The position numbers were made by a program, and so were the translations under genes. DNA of 64,000 bases from contig NZ_JAMBOM010000004.1 of the NCBI RefSeq assembly GCF_023715615.1, forward strand, positions 157,352-221,351, read 5' to 3'. Source of the stretch: Sporosarcina aquimarina. Its GTDB lineage: Bacteria; Bacillota; Bacilli; Bacillales_A; Planococcaceae. Within the stretch, counting starts at the first letter, position 1, and each line of letters begins with the position of its first letter. The notes under the pieces were generated by a model. That model made no database searches and was not told the DNA's origin. It saw nothing but the letters and a program-made list of their open reading frames with translations. Shown here piece after piece: positions 53,878-62,524 of the stretch.

Positions 53878-54156
53878 GTGTTAATAATATTATTTATTTC
53901 CATAACATTTTCAATACCTGTTTATGGGTTTTGCATTTGGAGTCTTTATGAACCAAAAGAGAGTTTTTTCTTTTTAGACCGTTGGAGATATAACGAGGTT
54001 CCTGAGTTGTCTGATATTCAAATTAAATTGATCAGAATAGGGAGCATAATTATTATGATCCTATGGACTATATTACTTATTAGTATCGCAATTGACCGCT
54101 TTATACCTGACGAACCATTACCAGATATTCATGTAATGAGTGCGGTTGTTTCATAA
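53878..54156 (+). CDS. Small membrane protein, DUF6199-like
   Basis: 92 residues from GTG 53878; the start is uncertain because this codon overlaps the only purine-rich stretch, GAAGAGGTG. Two apolar segments (LIILFISITFSIPVYGFCIW and IIIMILWTILLISIAI) flank the polar LYEPKESFFFLDRWRYNEVP, a pattern I recall from DUF6199-type proteins. Function unknown. Confidence 0.55.
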   Translation: MLIILFISITFSIPVYGFCIWSLYEPKESFFFLDRWRYNEVPELSDIQIKLIRIGSIIIMILWTILLISIAIDRFIPDEPLPDIHVMSAVVS

Positions 54157-54169
54157 GATTTATGCTTCA

Positions 54170-54350
54170 ATCGGGCGCTATTCTTGCATATCACGCTAAG
54201 TTGATTGGAGTACAAGACGGCGACTCCGGGAGGATCAGCGTGTGCCTTGAGACCTTGGACGGAGTGTAGCGAAGGAAGCTGCTCAAGCCACGCCCTCCGG
54301 AACGCGTCTGTCTGGAACGGAAAGAAATGACACTACACAGTTACAGAATC
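54170..54350 (+). repeat. Family B opening plus family C element, copy 3
   Basis: CAATCGGGCGCTATTCTTGC opens at 54169. The C element (from 54184) follows, with GTGCCTTGAGACCTTGGACG, GGAACGCGTCTGTCTGGAAC and CTACACAGTTACAGAATCAT. The second B copy after it is changed to ATCATGTGCGATTGTAGGAC. Confidence 0.78.
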
Positions 54351-54404
54351 ATGTGCGATTGTAGGACAACGGTTTACCAGAAGCGGTCAAATTACCGATA
54401 ACAA

Positions 54405-54480
54405 AAATTCTAAGGGATTTTAATGAATAAAGAAATTAAAGAACTGGATCATCTGCAAAAGGAGCATTTGTTGACTTAGA
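54405..54480 (+). pseudogene. Fragment duplicated from the gene at 45514
   Basis: ATTACCGATAACAAAAATTC, GGGATTTTA, then ATGAATAAAGAAATTAAAGA matches 45490-45533 including the upstream flank. After codon 7 the likeness stops and an unrelated stretch follows (in another frame GSSAKGAFVDLEIY). This is the 5' end of one gene joined to a piece of something else. It cannot encode a complete protein. Confidence 0.65.
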
Positions 54481-54581
54481 AATATACTTCAATCGGACAA
54501 ATTTATTGCAATTATGAAACTATTTATTAGATTTTTCCGTCTTAATTTATATGAATTTTCAGTGCGAACGGAGGTATAGTA

Positions 54582-54866
54582 ATGTGGGTACTATTTGGAC
54601 TTATCGCAATAATAGCAACTTCTATAAATCTTTATATGTACGGAAAAGGCAAGGATTATCAATTGGCAATGGCAATGGGATTATCCTTTACAGCCCTAAC
54701 CATTGTTGCAGATTACAGTATGGTGTCCGATTGGGTACAAGTGGAAGATTGGTCTGCTTTGTTAGATGTAGTGCCTAGTATGGCGAAAGTATTTTGGCTT
54801 TTGACGATTATATCTATACTATTAAATATAACTCCTATACTTTTAGAGCACAAAAACAAAAAATAA
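54582..54866 (+). CDS. Small membrane protein (94 aa)
   Basis: ATG 54582 follows ACGGAGG. Apolar segments lie at about residues 2-20, 28-47 and 66-86. No family recognised. It is the last single-gene unit before the yndGHJ-like operon. Confidence 0.62.
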   Translation: MWVLFGLIAIIATSINLYMYGKGKDYQLAMAMGLSFTALTIVADYSMVSDWVQVEDWSALLDVVPSMAKVFWLLTIISILLNITPILLEHKNKK

Positions 54867-54906
54867 TTGCTTCAGAATAATGGAGTTCTGAGTAGTAATA
54901 TTGAAT

Positions 54907-54943
54907 AAAAAAGAGGAACCTTCGTCGGGTTCCTCTTTCTTTC
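54907..54943. terminator. Intrinsic terminator
   Basis: AAAGAGGAACC, TTCGTC, GGGTTCCTCTTTCTTTC: a perfect stem with A/T flanks. It marks the end of the second arm. Confidence 0.88.
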
Positions 54944-55053
54944 ATGTAGGTTGGTTCATCTAGTGAATAAAAATGATAAACTAGATAGAGTAGCGCAAAA
55001 AGTCAAGTCAATTAGAAATAGTGCATCAACAAGTGCGTCGGAAGGTGAAAACT

Positions 55054-55953
55054 ATGAAGTTAAAACCAATTTATGTGGAAATTCTTATAGAGGTTCCGTT
55101 ACAACGGGTGTGGGAAGCTTCGCAAGATCCAGACTTACATTCGCAGTGGGATTTACGCTTTTCTTCCATTCGCTATTTACCTAAGGAAGACGATCAGCCG
55201 CAACGGTTTACATATACACGAACTGTCGGTCCCTTTATAACAGTAGAAGGGTGGGGTGAAAGTAGTGGATCTGCTTATTTGGAAGATGGTTCACGCAGTT
55301 CTTCTTTACGCTTCGGCACGGATCAAAAAATCTCGCCGATACGTGAAGGTCGCGGCTATTGGAAGTATGAGCCGATGGAAGAAGGTACCAAGTTTTTGAC
55401 GCAGTATAATTATAAAACAAACTTCGGGAAGGCTGGAGAACTGATTGATCGGTTGTTTCGACCGTTAATGGGATATGCAACTGCACTGAGTTTTGATGTC
55501 CTTAAACGATGGATCGAACACGGGGAAGCCCCGATAACTCAATATCGCCGTTTTTTTACAATGCAACTTCTCACACTATATTTCGCCTTTCTATGGATGT
55601 ATCAAGGTCTCGTACCTAAACTCCTTGCGATGCATCCACAGGAAAAGGCCATGGTTGCAAGCGGTCTGTCGCTTTCAGATGCTTCAGCGACGAATGTCGT
55701 CTGGGCGATTGGTTTGGCTGAAGTTCTATTTGGAGTTATTTGGTTGCTCTATCGCAAGAAACGACATCTCTTAATCTTGCAAATGGTCGCCTTTCCGTTG
55801 TTGACTATTGCAGCCTATGTAGCCGCTCCGGAAACTGCCATTCATCCATTCAATCCCATCACTTTTAATTTATCATTACTCGTGCTGACAGGAATCGGCT
55901 TGCTTGTGAGCCGGGATCTTCCAACTGCAGAATCGTGTAAAAGAAAGAGGTGA
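55054..55953 (+). CDS. SRPBCC plus DoxX-like membrane protein (YndG-like)
   Basis: A 299-residue protein from ATG 55054, behind GGAAGGTG. Residues 1-150 form an SRPBCC-type domain (EILIEVPLQRVWEASQDPDL, SQWDLRFSSI). Four apolar segments in residues 165-290 form a DoxX-like part. It leads a three-gene operon with a DUF4166 gene and a YndJ-like gene, an order I recall from the B. subtilis yndG-yndH-yndJ cluster. Function unknown. It runs close to the next gene, which starts 9 bases after its stop. Confidence 0.72.
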   Translation: MKLKPIYVEILIEVPLQRVWEASQDPDLHSQWDLRFSSIRYLPKEDDQPQRFTYTRTVGPFITVEGWGESSGSAYLEDGSRSSSLRFGTDQKISPIREGRGYWKYEPMEEGTKFLTQYNYKTNFGKAGELIDRLFRPLMGYATALSFDVLKRWIEHGEAPITQYRRFFTMQLLTLYFAFLWMYQGLVPKLLAMHPQEKAMVASGLSLSDASATNVVWAIGLAEVLFGVIWLLYRKKRHLLILQMVAFPLLTIAAYVAAPETAIHPFNPITFNLSLLVLTGIGLLVSRDLPTAESCKRKR

Positions 55954-55961
55954 AGTGCGAA

Positions 55962-56567
55962 GTGTCGATTTATCTAAAAATTATGGGGGACGATTTTTTC
56001 CGTCTTCATCCGATGCTTCAAAAAAGATATGCCTTTGAAGAGCCGGTTTTTCAAGCGGCAGGAACGATGAATCGCATATCGGGTGGCCCGAAATGGCTTT
56101 TTCCGCTCTTCCTATTGGGGACAAGACGAAAATTCGTTTTTCCGGAAAGTGGAACGAATATTTCGTTTACGATTGTCAATTCATGCTTTACTAATTCGGC
56201 AGGCGACGAACAAATTCACTGGGAACGAGAATTTAGTTTCCCAAAAAAAATACGCTATTTCAATGCCTTGATGAGTTTGGATGAACAACGAATGGTTGTG
56301 AAAGATTACCTCGGGGAACCTACAATCTTTTATTCGGATTTGGGGTTTACCGTAGTGGATGGTCACGCATTGAAAATCGAATCATTGAATCAACGATTGA
56401 TACTCGGGAAGATAGAGATTCCATTGCCGAAATTTCTGCAAGGATTAGCGACAGTTGTAGAGTCGTACGATGAGCTGCATGGTGTCTTTCGAATTCATGT
56501 CGATGTCAAGAACCCATTGATAGGTAAGGTATTGTCATATGAAGGAGAGTTTACAGCGGATGCGTAA
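55962..56567 (+). CDS. DUF4166 protein (YndH-like)
   Basis: A 201-residue protein. GTG 55962 is chosen because AGAGGTGAA lies 9 bases upstream. MGDDFFRLHPMLQKRYAFEE near the start, WEREFSFPKKIRYFNALMSL and the C-terminal 'V...D...G..F.Y.G.F' pattern are typical of DUF4166. It overlaps the next gene by 29 bases. Function unknown. Confidence 0.75.
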   Translation: MSIYLKIMGDDFFRLHPMLQKRYAFEEPVFQAAGTMNRISGGPKWLFPLFLLGTRRKFVFPESGTNISFTIVNSCFTNSAGDEQIHWEREFSFPKKIRYFNALMSLDEQRMVVKDYLGEPTIFYSDLGFTVVDGHALKIESLNQRLILGKIEIPLPKFLQGLATVVESYDELHGVFRIHVDVKNPLIGKVLSYEGEFTADA

Positions 56568-58146
56568 GTTTGTCATAATTCATATACTGTTGTTTATGGT
56601 CGCAATCGTTTTCAGTGATGCGCCATGGCCATACGCCTTGTTGGTGGTTGCGCAACTTGTGTACATTCCAGTTCTATTACGAATGGTCTGTACGGAACGC
56701 GATTGGTTTTGGAAGTATTATCCGTATGTCGCCATTCCTGCTTATACCGCGGTTGTGCTTGGACAAGTAGTCTCTACCAGATGGGATGGATGGATTGCTA
56801 CACTGTACTTATTGTTTACGGTATACATAGCTCTTTATGGAATCACCCGGTTTCTTCGTCGAGGATTTACGAATGTCGAGGAGTTTGCGATCGATCTTGG
56901 CCTCGTATACTTAGCCATGGGTGGTGGTTGGTATGTTGCTTTTGTTGCGGGAATCGATTTGGGGTTTAGTCCGTTGCTTACGTGGTTGACTGCCATCCAT
57001 TTTCATTATTCCGCTTTTATATTACCGATTTTCATAGGGTGGATAGGGCGTTTGCATCGATCGATTTTGTATCGGTGGGCGGTGGCAGCATTGCTTGCAG
57101 CACCGATGATCGTAGCGGTCGGGATTACGTTTTCACGATGGATTGAAATGTTCTCAGTCCTGTTTTATATCTATGGCTTTTGCGCGATTATCTGGATCGT
57201 TTGGCAACTTTCTTTCGCTTCTAGTTTGCAAAAGTGGTTGTTGCGCATAGCGTTTAGCGCACTTGCGGTCACTATTACGTTCTCCATGCTGTATGTACTG
57301 AGTAATGGTTTTGGTCTATTTTCGGTTACGATTGATTTCATGCTTCGTTTTCATGGGGTGTTGAATTGTGTCATATTTGCTTTAGTCGGCGCAATTGGGT
57401 GGTCGTTGGATGTGCCACCATCTAGTTTTGTGCCGCTCACTTTTCCGAGGAGCGGGATTCGCGGAAGACAAGTTGCGGAAAAAATCGGCCAAGTGGGTGG
57501 GCATCGTGGACTATCTGATGAATTATCTGTTTACGGAGTGTCGTCTGGTTCGGTCTCTCCTTTAATTATTCGTTTTTACGAGCACACGCTAGATTTCAGG
57601 CTTTACGCATCGACCCACTGGCATCGCTGGTTTAAGCCGTTTGCGTTTCTTTATTCGTTCATCAGTAAACGCACGCAGCAAATTAATTTACCATTATATT
57701 CTGACGCGGTCGAGATGACGGGGAATATCTTTACGTTGGATGAAGGACTCGATGAACGGGAAAAAGTGCGCGTGTGGGAACGAAAAGTCGGTGAACAGAC
57801 GATTTTCACTGCTCTTTATTCGCAGCATAAAACAAATGAACGTATGTACATGAATATTGCGTTGCCCTTACCTTATTCGACAATGACGGGAATTTTGGAG
57901 TTGCAGGCAGTTGATGAAGGATTGCAGCTTACAAGTAAACGGACAGATCCAGCTTCAGATACGGGAGTATATTTGTCTTTCAACAATAGAGATTTATTCA
58001 CATTACCTCTGCAAGAAACATTTTTCATTCAGGAAACAGAGAAGGGTAATTTAAAAGCCACACATGAAATGTGGATATTTTCGATTCCTTTTTTAACGAT
58101 TGATTATTCGATTGTTTACAAAGGAGCTGATGAGAAACGAGGATAG
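56539..58146 (+). CDS. YndJ-like membrane protein
   Basis: 535 residues (or 528 from ATG 56560, which follows GAAGGAG). The N-terminal ~300 residues hold about nine or ten membrane helices. AIHFHYSAFILPIFIGWIGR near residue 153 is the most distinctive segment. The C-terminal ~200 residues are soluble (from about PPSSFVPLTFPR). This is the YndJ architecture. Third gene of the operon; no signal for its function. Confidence 0.75.
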   Translation: MKESLQRMRKFVIIHILLFMVAIVFSDAPWPYALLVVAQLVYIPVLLRMVCTERDWFWKYYPYVAIPAYTAVVLGQVVSTRWDGWIATLYLLFTVYIALYGITRFLRRGFTNVEEFAIDLGLVYLAMGGGWYVAFVAGIDLGFSPLLTWLTAIHFHYSAFILPIFIGWIGRLHRSILYRWAVAALLAAPMIVAVGITFSRWIEMFSVLFYIYGFCAIIWIVWQLSFASSLQKWLLRIAFSALAVTITFSMLYVLSNGFGLFSVTIDFMLRFHGVLNCVIFALVGAIGWSLDVPPSSFVPLTFPRSGIRGRQVAEKIGQVGGHRGLSDELSVYGVSSGSVSPLIIRFYEHTLDFRLYASTHWHRWFKPFAFLYSFISKRTQQINLPLYSDAVEMTGNIFTLDEGLDEREKVRVWERKVGEQTIFTALYSQHKTNERMYMNIALPLPYSTMTGILELQAVDEGLQLTSKRTDPASDTGVYLSFNNRDLFTLPLQETFFIQETEKGNLKATHEMWIFSIPFLTIDYSIVYKGADEKRG

Positions 58147-58302
58147 TAAGAGGTTCCTGTGCATGAAACTTTCGTGTTTGTTTAAAATTCCGACCATAGG
58201 CACAGGATGTATATTACTCATACCTTAATACGTTGTAGGTATACGATTAAGGAAGGATTCCCGTCTCATATATCGAAGTGTAGAAATAAGGAGGGAATGC
58301 TC

Positions 58303-58554
58303 ATGACAAACGAAGACGTAAACAAGCTATCTGATAAGCTGCTGCAAAGTCTTTATGATTATCACTTTGCTTATAATGGAGAAAGCTACACACTACCAAA
58401 AGCAATGCTAAATGCCGATGTTAATAGCAAATTGGCAATTGACTATCTTATCGAACAGGGATATGCCTCAAACAACGGGGGAGATTCGGATCATCTAGTT
58501 TTAGCAATAACGGAGAAAGGCATGGACTATATAAAAAATAAGCAGATCCATTAA
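58303..58554 (+). CDS. Small hypothetical protein (possible winged helix)
   Basis: 83 residues from ATG 58303 behind AAGGAGGGA. LAIDYLIEQGYASNNGGDSD and LVLAITEKGMDYIKNKQ look like the recognition and wing region of small winged-helix proteins ('L...GLI......L.LTEKG'). No other features. A terminator follows. Confidence 0.62.
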   Translation: MTNEDVNKLSDKLLQSLYDYHFAYNGESYTLPKAMLNADVNSKLAIDYLIEQGYASNNGGDSDHLVLAITEKGMDYIKNKQIH

Positions 58555-58559
58555 GCGAA

Positions 58560-58594
58560 GAAAAAGAACGTCTCTTGGGGCGTTCTTTTGTTTG
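58560..58594 (+). terminator. Intrinsic terminator
   Basis: AAAGAACGTC, TCTTGG, GGCGTTCTTTTGTTTG directly after the gene at 58303. The stem has one mismatch. Confidence 0.75.
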
Positions 58595-58724
58595 TCACCA
58601 AATAGAAAATAGGAAACATGAGTAGGATATGAAGCATGTTGACAGATATGAACAGACTACTCCTGTAACAAGAATAGACATGGAAATATCCATGCCTATA
58701 TTCCACATTCTTTCGAAATTCACC

Positions 58725-59333
58725 TTAGTAATATCGGTACCCAGATTGGTAATTCGGATAATACTGTTGATGATATTGCGCAGTTCTATTATTTTTACCT
58801 CGATCACACCCCACAGATGGACCTATATAAGTTGAAGGCTTCACTGGTTCTATCACTTTTCTCCATTGATTTTCATCGAGACAATACGTATGAGCCATGA
58901 TATTTGCAGGAGTATATTTTAGGATGTCAGAACCTAAGATTACCTCAGGAGTTGGTGCATCAAAAATTGCCAAAAGATGTGTGTTATCAGTAGTAGCCGT
59001 TTCGTAATGCCACCAACCTTGTGGAACATTGGCGACTTTCCCAGGTGTAATTGGAAAATTGAGTAATTCTTTTGTAAAAGGATTTAGTATCGAAACAGTA
59101 GCAGCACCAGAGATACAGTAAACAAGCTCAGCTGCATTTTGATGATAGTGAGGTTCTACCACATTATTAGTACTTAGGAAAATATCAAGCAGGGACACAT
59201 TTTCTAATGTGTTTAACTGTTGAATACCTAAAACATTAATATAGTTTCTACCATCTTTTCTAAACAAAGGACTTTCATTTACATCAAAGGTGAACTGCGT
59301 AGTTGGTGAAGTATAATCAATAGTTGAATCCAT
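58725..59333 (-). CDS. Cupin-domain protein
   Basis: 202 residues. ATG at 59333 is taken because GAGAAGGGTG lies upstream. A single cupin domain shows motif 1 VEPHYHQNAAELVYCISGAA near residue 58 (metal His, His, Glu) and motif 2 ITPGKVANVPQGWWHYET near residue 94. The C-terminal ~60 residues are Tyr/Gln-rich (AQYHQQYYPNYQSGYRYY), resembling the tails of spore-coat type proteins. It looks like an oxalate-decarboxylase or spore-associated cupin; activity unknown. Confidence 0.78.
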   Translation of the reverse strand: MDSTIDYTSPTTQFTFDVNESPLFRKDGRNYINVLGIQQLNTLENVSLLDIFLSTNNVVEPHYHQNAAELVYCISGAATVSILNPFTKELLNFPITPGKVANVPQGWWHYETATTDNTHLLAIFDAPTPEVILGSDILKYTPANIMAHTYCLDENQWRKVIEPVKPSTYIGPSVGCDRGKNNRTAQYHQQYYPNYQSGYRYY

Positions 59334-59608
59334 AAGCACACCCTTCTCTGATAATGTCAAACGCGCATAGTTAGCACAATTACAGGATATGTATGGACTT
59401 GTTTTAGTGTGATAAGCACTATATTTTCTTGGGCTAGAATATAACCTTCAAAAAATATACAGCTACTCTTTGTATAATACATAAGAAAGATGTATTGGTA
59501 GACATAAAGATTACCGTGATGAGCTTTACAAATAAGAGTTATACCAGAAAGAAACTGTGCAACAACTTGCTCTGTTTATAAATGAAAAAAGCCTAACCTG
59601 GCTCTTTA

Positions 59609-60043
59609 TCATTCTACAACTTTAAACGGAGCAGCAAGTTCGTCAGTAGTAGCCCGATATTCTCCTGGGGTTAGTCTGTACTTGAGATCATTTACATCAA
59701 GACCTAATGATGACAATTTATTTGGTGAATGAATCACAGCTTTTAGTCTCACTGATTTTGATTTCATTGGAACGTTGTACCATGTATCTTTCACTTTTTT
59801 TTCAAGAAGTAAATGACTACCTGTTATGTATTCTTGATTACTGTCGTTATGAATTTTAACAATAATTTCCTTGACTGATGTTGGGTATTCAGCTTTCTCA
59901 GTTTGGATAGTAACACCATTTTCCGAGTCCGGACTTTGTTGAGAAAGTGCTTCTTCCTTAAGATGTAAATCATCTGCTTGGTACCAAGTAATGAACAGAA
60001 GTAACAACGCCAAACAAAAAGCAGCAAATGTATATTTTTTCAT
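59609..60043 (-). CDS. Secreted Ig-like domain protein
   Basis: 144 residues. ATG at 60043 follows GGAGGTG on the minus strand. A signal peptide (MKKYTFAAFCLALLLLFITW) or anchor comes first. The domain after residue 45 has the Ig-like pattern of a bacterial surface domain (EYPTSVKEIIVKIHNDSNQE, LLLEKKVKDTWYNVP, LTPGEYRA). No lipobox is visible. Function unknown. Confidence 0.68.
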   Translation of the reverse strand: MKKYTFAAFCLALLLLFITWYQADDLHLKEEALSQQSPDSENGVTIQTEKAEYPTSVKEIIVKIHNDSNQEYITGSHLLLEKKVKDTWYNVPMKSKSVRLKAVIHSPNKLSSLGLDVNDLKYRLTPGEYRATTDELAAPFKVVE

Positions 60044-60168
60044 TATGGAAACACCTCCAAAACTCATTATACCAAAATTTGGAGAGGGCAACAGAGAAGA
60101 GTTGTTAATGAACATTCCGAACAAGAGACGACTTAGACGGAAAGGGTGTCATAAGGAGTATTGATATT

Positions 60169-60327
60169 ATGGGCGCAATTAAAAGAGCGATTGACAAGTA
60201 TTGTCAAGTCACCAATAGCAAACTGATCGACTACCATAACGACCGATTATATTTCGTTGATAGCTGGGGAGAGGAGAAGAGTTATAGCCGTAAGGAGTTG
60301 AGTAGAGAAGTAGGAAATTTCAAGTAA
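60169..60327 (+). CDS. Small basic protein (52 aa)
   Basis: Begins MGAIKRAIDKYCQVTNSKLI at ATG 60169 with TAAGGAG well placed upstream, and ends at TAA 60327. It is divergent from the Ig-like gene. It is charged and soluble, of no known family. Confidence 0.6.
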   Translation: MGAIKRAIDKYCQVTNSKLIDYHNDRLYFVDSWGEEKSYSRKELSREVGNFK

Positions 60328-60422
60328 GACATATTTCGAACATAATGCGAAGTAGCGAAACTACAAATATCCATGTTATACAAGAACTTCTAAATAACAT
60401 GGATAAATGGACATTTACAAAT

Positions 60423-60884
60423 TTAATGAGAAAATGTGTATTCTTCAAATACTTTTAGTCCTTCGGCATTTAATACCTGCTCTACTAAGACTGGCTTATT
60501 GGGACTTTTTTCAATTACCTCACTACACGAAATCATGATATTACTACCTGCAATTTTTGCTAATTGATCATGGGATACACTGTAGACAATTTTTCCTAAG
60601 TTAGACCATACCATGGCTCCTGTACACATTACGCAAGGTTCACAGCTGGTGTATAAGGTGTATTCACTTAGATCGAAAATGTTATTTTCAGAGCAAAAAG
60701 TACGTATAAGTCCAATTTCAGCATGATGAGTTGGATCGCAAAAACTGTGTATTTTATTTTCACCATACATTACAATTTCATCATTTTTTACTAAGATGGC
60801 TCCGAATGGTTCATTTCCATCTTTTCTAGCCTTCAATGCCAATTTAATGGCAACATCAATAAATTGTTCATCGTTTTTTGACAT
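60423..60884 (-). CDS. Nucleoside/guanine deaminase-like protein
   Basis: 153 residues. The zinc-deaminase motifs are HAEIGLIR near residue 54 and TSCEPCVMCTGAM near residue 79. NEPFGAILVKNDEIV is the usual strand before. Closest in form to GuaD/TadA-like cytosolic deaminases that act on guanine or other free bases; the C-terminal EVIEKSPNKP differs from tRNA-specific TadA. Behind GGGGGTTTTTCTG at the start. Confidence 0.83.
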   Translation of the reverse strand: MSKNDEQFIDVAIKLALKARKDGNEPFGAILVKNDEIVMYGENKIHSFCDPTHHAEIGLIRTFCSENNIFDLSEYTLYTSCEPCVMCTGAMVWSNLGKIVYSVSHDQLAKIAGSNIMISCSEVIEKSPNKPVLVEQVLNAEGLKVFEEYTFSH

Positions 60885-60984
60885 CAGAAAAACCCCCTAT
60901 ATAAAAGTATTATAGCATCAATCTACACAGTTTGAATTTAAGAAATACTACGTTATACGAACAAAAAAAACGTCTTTAACTAGG

Positions 60985-61018
60985 AAGAACCACTCATAAT
61001 TTAAAATGAGTGGTTAAA
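60985..61018. terminator. Intrinsic terminator
   Basis: AACCACTCATTTTAAATTAT and its complement: ACCACTCATAATTTAAAATGAGTGGT with AT-rich flanks. It lies between two leftward genes and would end the transcript of the acetyltransferase at 61051. Confidence 0.78.
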
Positions 61019-61050
61019 GAGCGTATCTAAAGTTAGAGTCCATTACAAGT

Positions 61051-61590
61051 TTAGTCTTTCGGATTTATAATAGCTAACATCTGATGATCTTCCCATGATC
61101 CATTAATCTTAACGTTTTTCAAAGCTATTCCTTCTTTATGGAAACCAGCTTTTTCTAATACTCGAATGGAACCTATGTTATGTGGCATTACTCCCGCTTC
61201 AATTCGATGTAAGTTTAGTATTTCAAATGCATATTTAACAACTAACTTTGCAGCTTCGGTAGTATACCCATTACCATTATGTTCTCGGTCTAGGGAATAA
61301 CCCAAAAGCGCACATTCACGCGGCCCTCGAAAAACTTGAAACAAGCCGATAGTACCAATTAGAGCATCATCGCTAATTTTAAAGATCCCGAATCGATATT
61401 CTAATTCTTTCTTTGTATTTTGTTCCCATTTTTTAATTAATTCTTCGTGAGCTTCTAAAGTCCAATAATTTTCAGGATGAGCAATAGAATAATTTTCAAA
61501 AAAAGCTCGATTTCTCTTTTCTAAACTTAATAATTCGACAGCATCTGATAGGGTAAGCGGTCGAATATATATATTTGTTATGTTCTCCAT
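61051..61590 (-). CDS. GNAT acetyltransferase (RimJ/RimL-like)
   Basis: 179 residues. ATG at 61590 follows GGAAGATTTG; the upstream frame is not convincing. IYIRPLTLSDAVELLSLEKR at the start, acetyl-CoA loop EHNGNGYTTEAAKLVVKYAF near residue 101 and HNIGSIRVLEKAGFHKEGIA are the typical RimJ/RimL set. It may acetylate a protein N-terminus or a small molecule. Confidence 0.85.
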   Translation of the reverse strand: MENITNIYIRPLTLSDAVELLSLEKRNRAFFENYSIAHPENYWTLEAHEELIKKWEQNTKKELEYRFGIFKISDDALIGTIGLFQVFRGPRECALLGYSLDREHNGNGYTTEAAKLVVKYAFEILNLHRIEAGVMPHNIGSIRVLEKAGFHKEGIALKNVKINGSWEDHQMLAIINPKD

Positions 61591-62524
61591 CAAATCTTCC
61601 TTTCTGTATGTATAGGTCTTAAAAATTATATCATACAAAAGACGTAGATCGATTCGCATTCCCAACTAAAAGTTACTCGATTAAATGAGAACATGACAGT
61701 TTTTACAGCGCTAAAAACAATAGCAATCATTGCTGTAGTATTTTGCTTGTAAATGGCCAGCTCAAGAATAAGTTCGGTCATTTAAAAAAAAGACAGCTAA
61801 TCCTTATCGATCAGCCGTCCCTTTACAGTCACCTTTGCCTTTAGGCGAGTTAGGAGTATTTACAGGAAGAGGACGAACTATACCTATAACAAATAAAAGA
61901 GTGATGGCTTGACAATCCTATGGAAGGCTTTGCTACAGTTCACTCCCGTAAGTAGTTCTGAGTAATGTTCGCAAAAAAAGTGTCATAAAAAGGGAATTAC
62001 ACGAGAATCATCCATTTCCGTCTGAATAGTCACGTTCTCGAGACACATACATCCCTTTCACCAGTACATTTCCAGCACACAAATTACTAAATAGGACTTA
62101 AAAACATTAAAATTAGTAGAGATAGTATTGCAATTTCATAAAGATAATAGATTATTGAAATTTTCATGATAAGGTTGAATTATATACATAAACTTATACT
62201 CATCTTGAGGTGTGCCTGACGAGCTCACCTTGTAAGTTGCATAGTATCTCTTTTCAAGGCGACCAAGGACATAGTTAAGATGAAGTCAACGTAAGGCTTC
62301 AGAGCATGCCTTATATTGGCCCAATTTCATCTTCACAAGAGTTCTTCGGTATTGAGTACCATCTGCTTTTTGATTCGTTTTTGTGGATTTGTAAGAACAT
62401 AAACCACAATGCGAATCTGGTTTACATCTTCACAAACACTGGGATTGGTAAAGATCATTTATACGATGCTAAACACGAGTGAATAACTATGTATATAAAA
62501 ATCAGCTAAAAGGGGAATACTTAC
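61591..62524. other. Long intergenic region, possibly decayed
   Basis: Over 900 bases without a credible gene. On the minus strand near 62290-62440 there are codons for SHCGLCSYKSTKTNQKADGT, a Cys-rich stretch that could be a piece of a transposase; I could not assign it. The last ~100 bases hold the promoter of the RidA-fusion gene, whose ribosome site is AAAAGGGGAA. Confidence 0.45.

Noticed and set aside
54951..55053. Frame reading VNKNDKLDRVAQKVKSIRNS upstream of the yndG-like gene
   Set aside because: It could be the start of a small gene, but it has no good ribosome site and runs into the next gene in another frame. Evidence too thin to list.
62220..62450. Possible transposase fragment, minus strand
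   Set aside because: A Cys-containing stretch looks somewhat like a zinc-binding part of a transposase, but no family signature could be matched with confidence.
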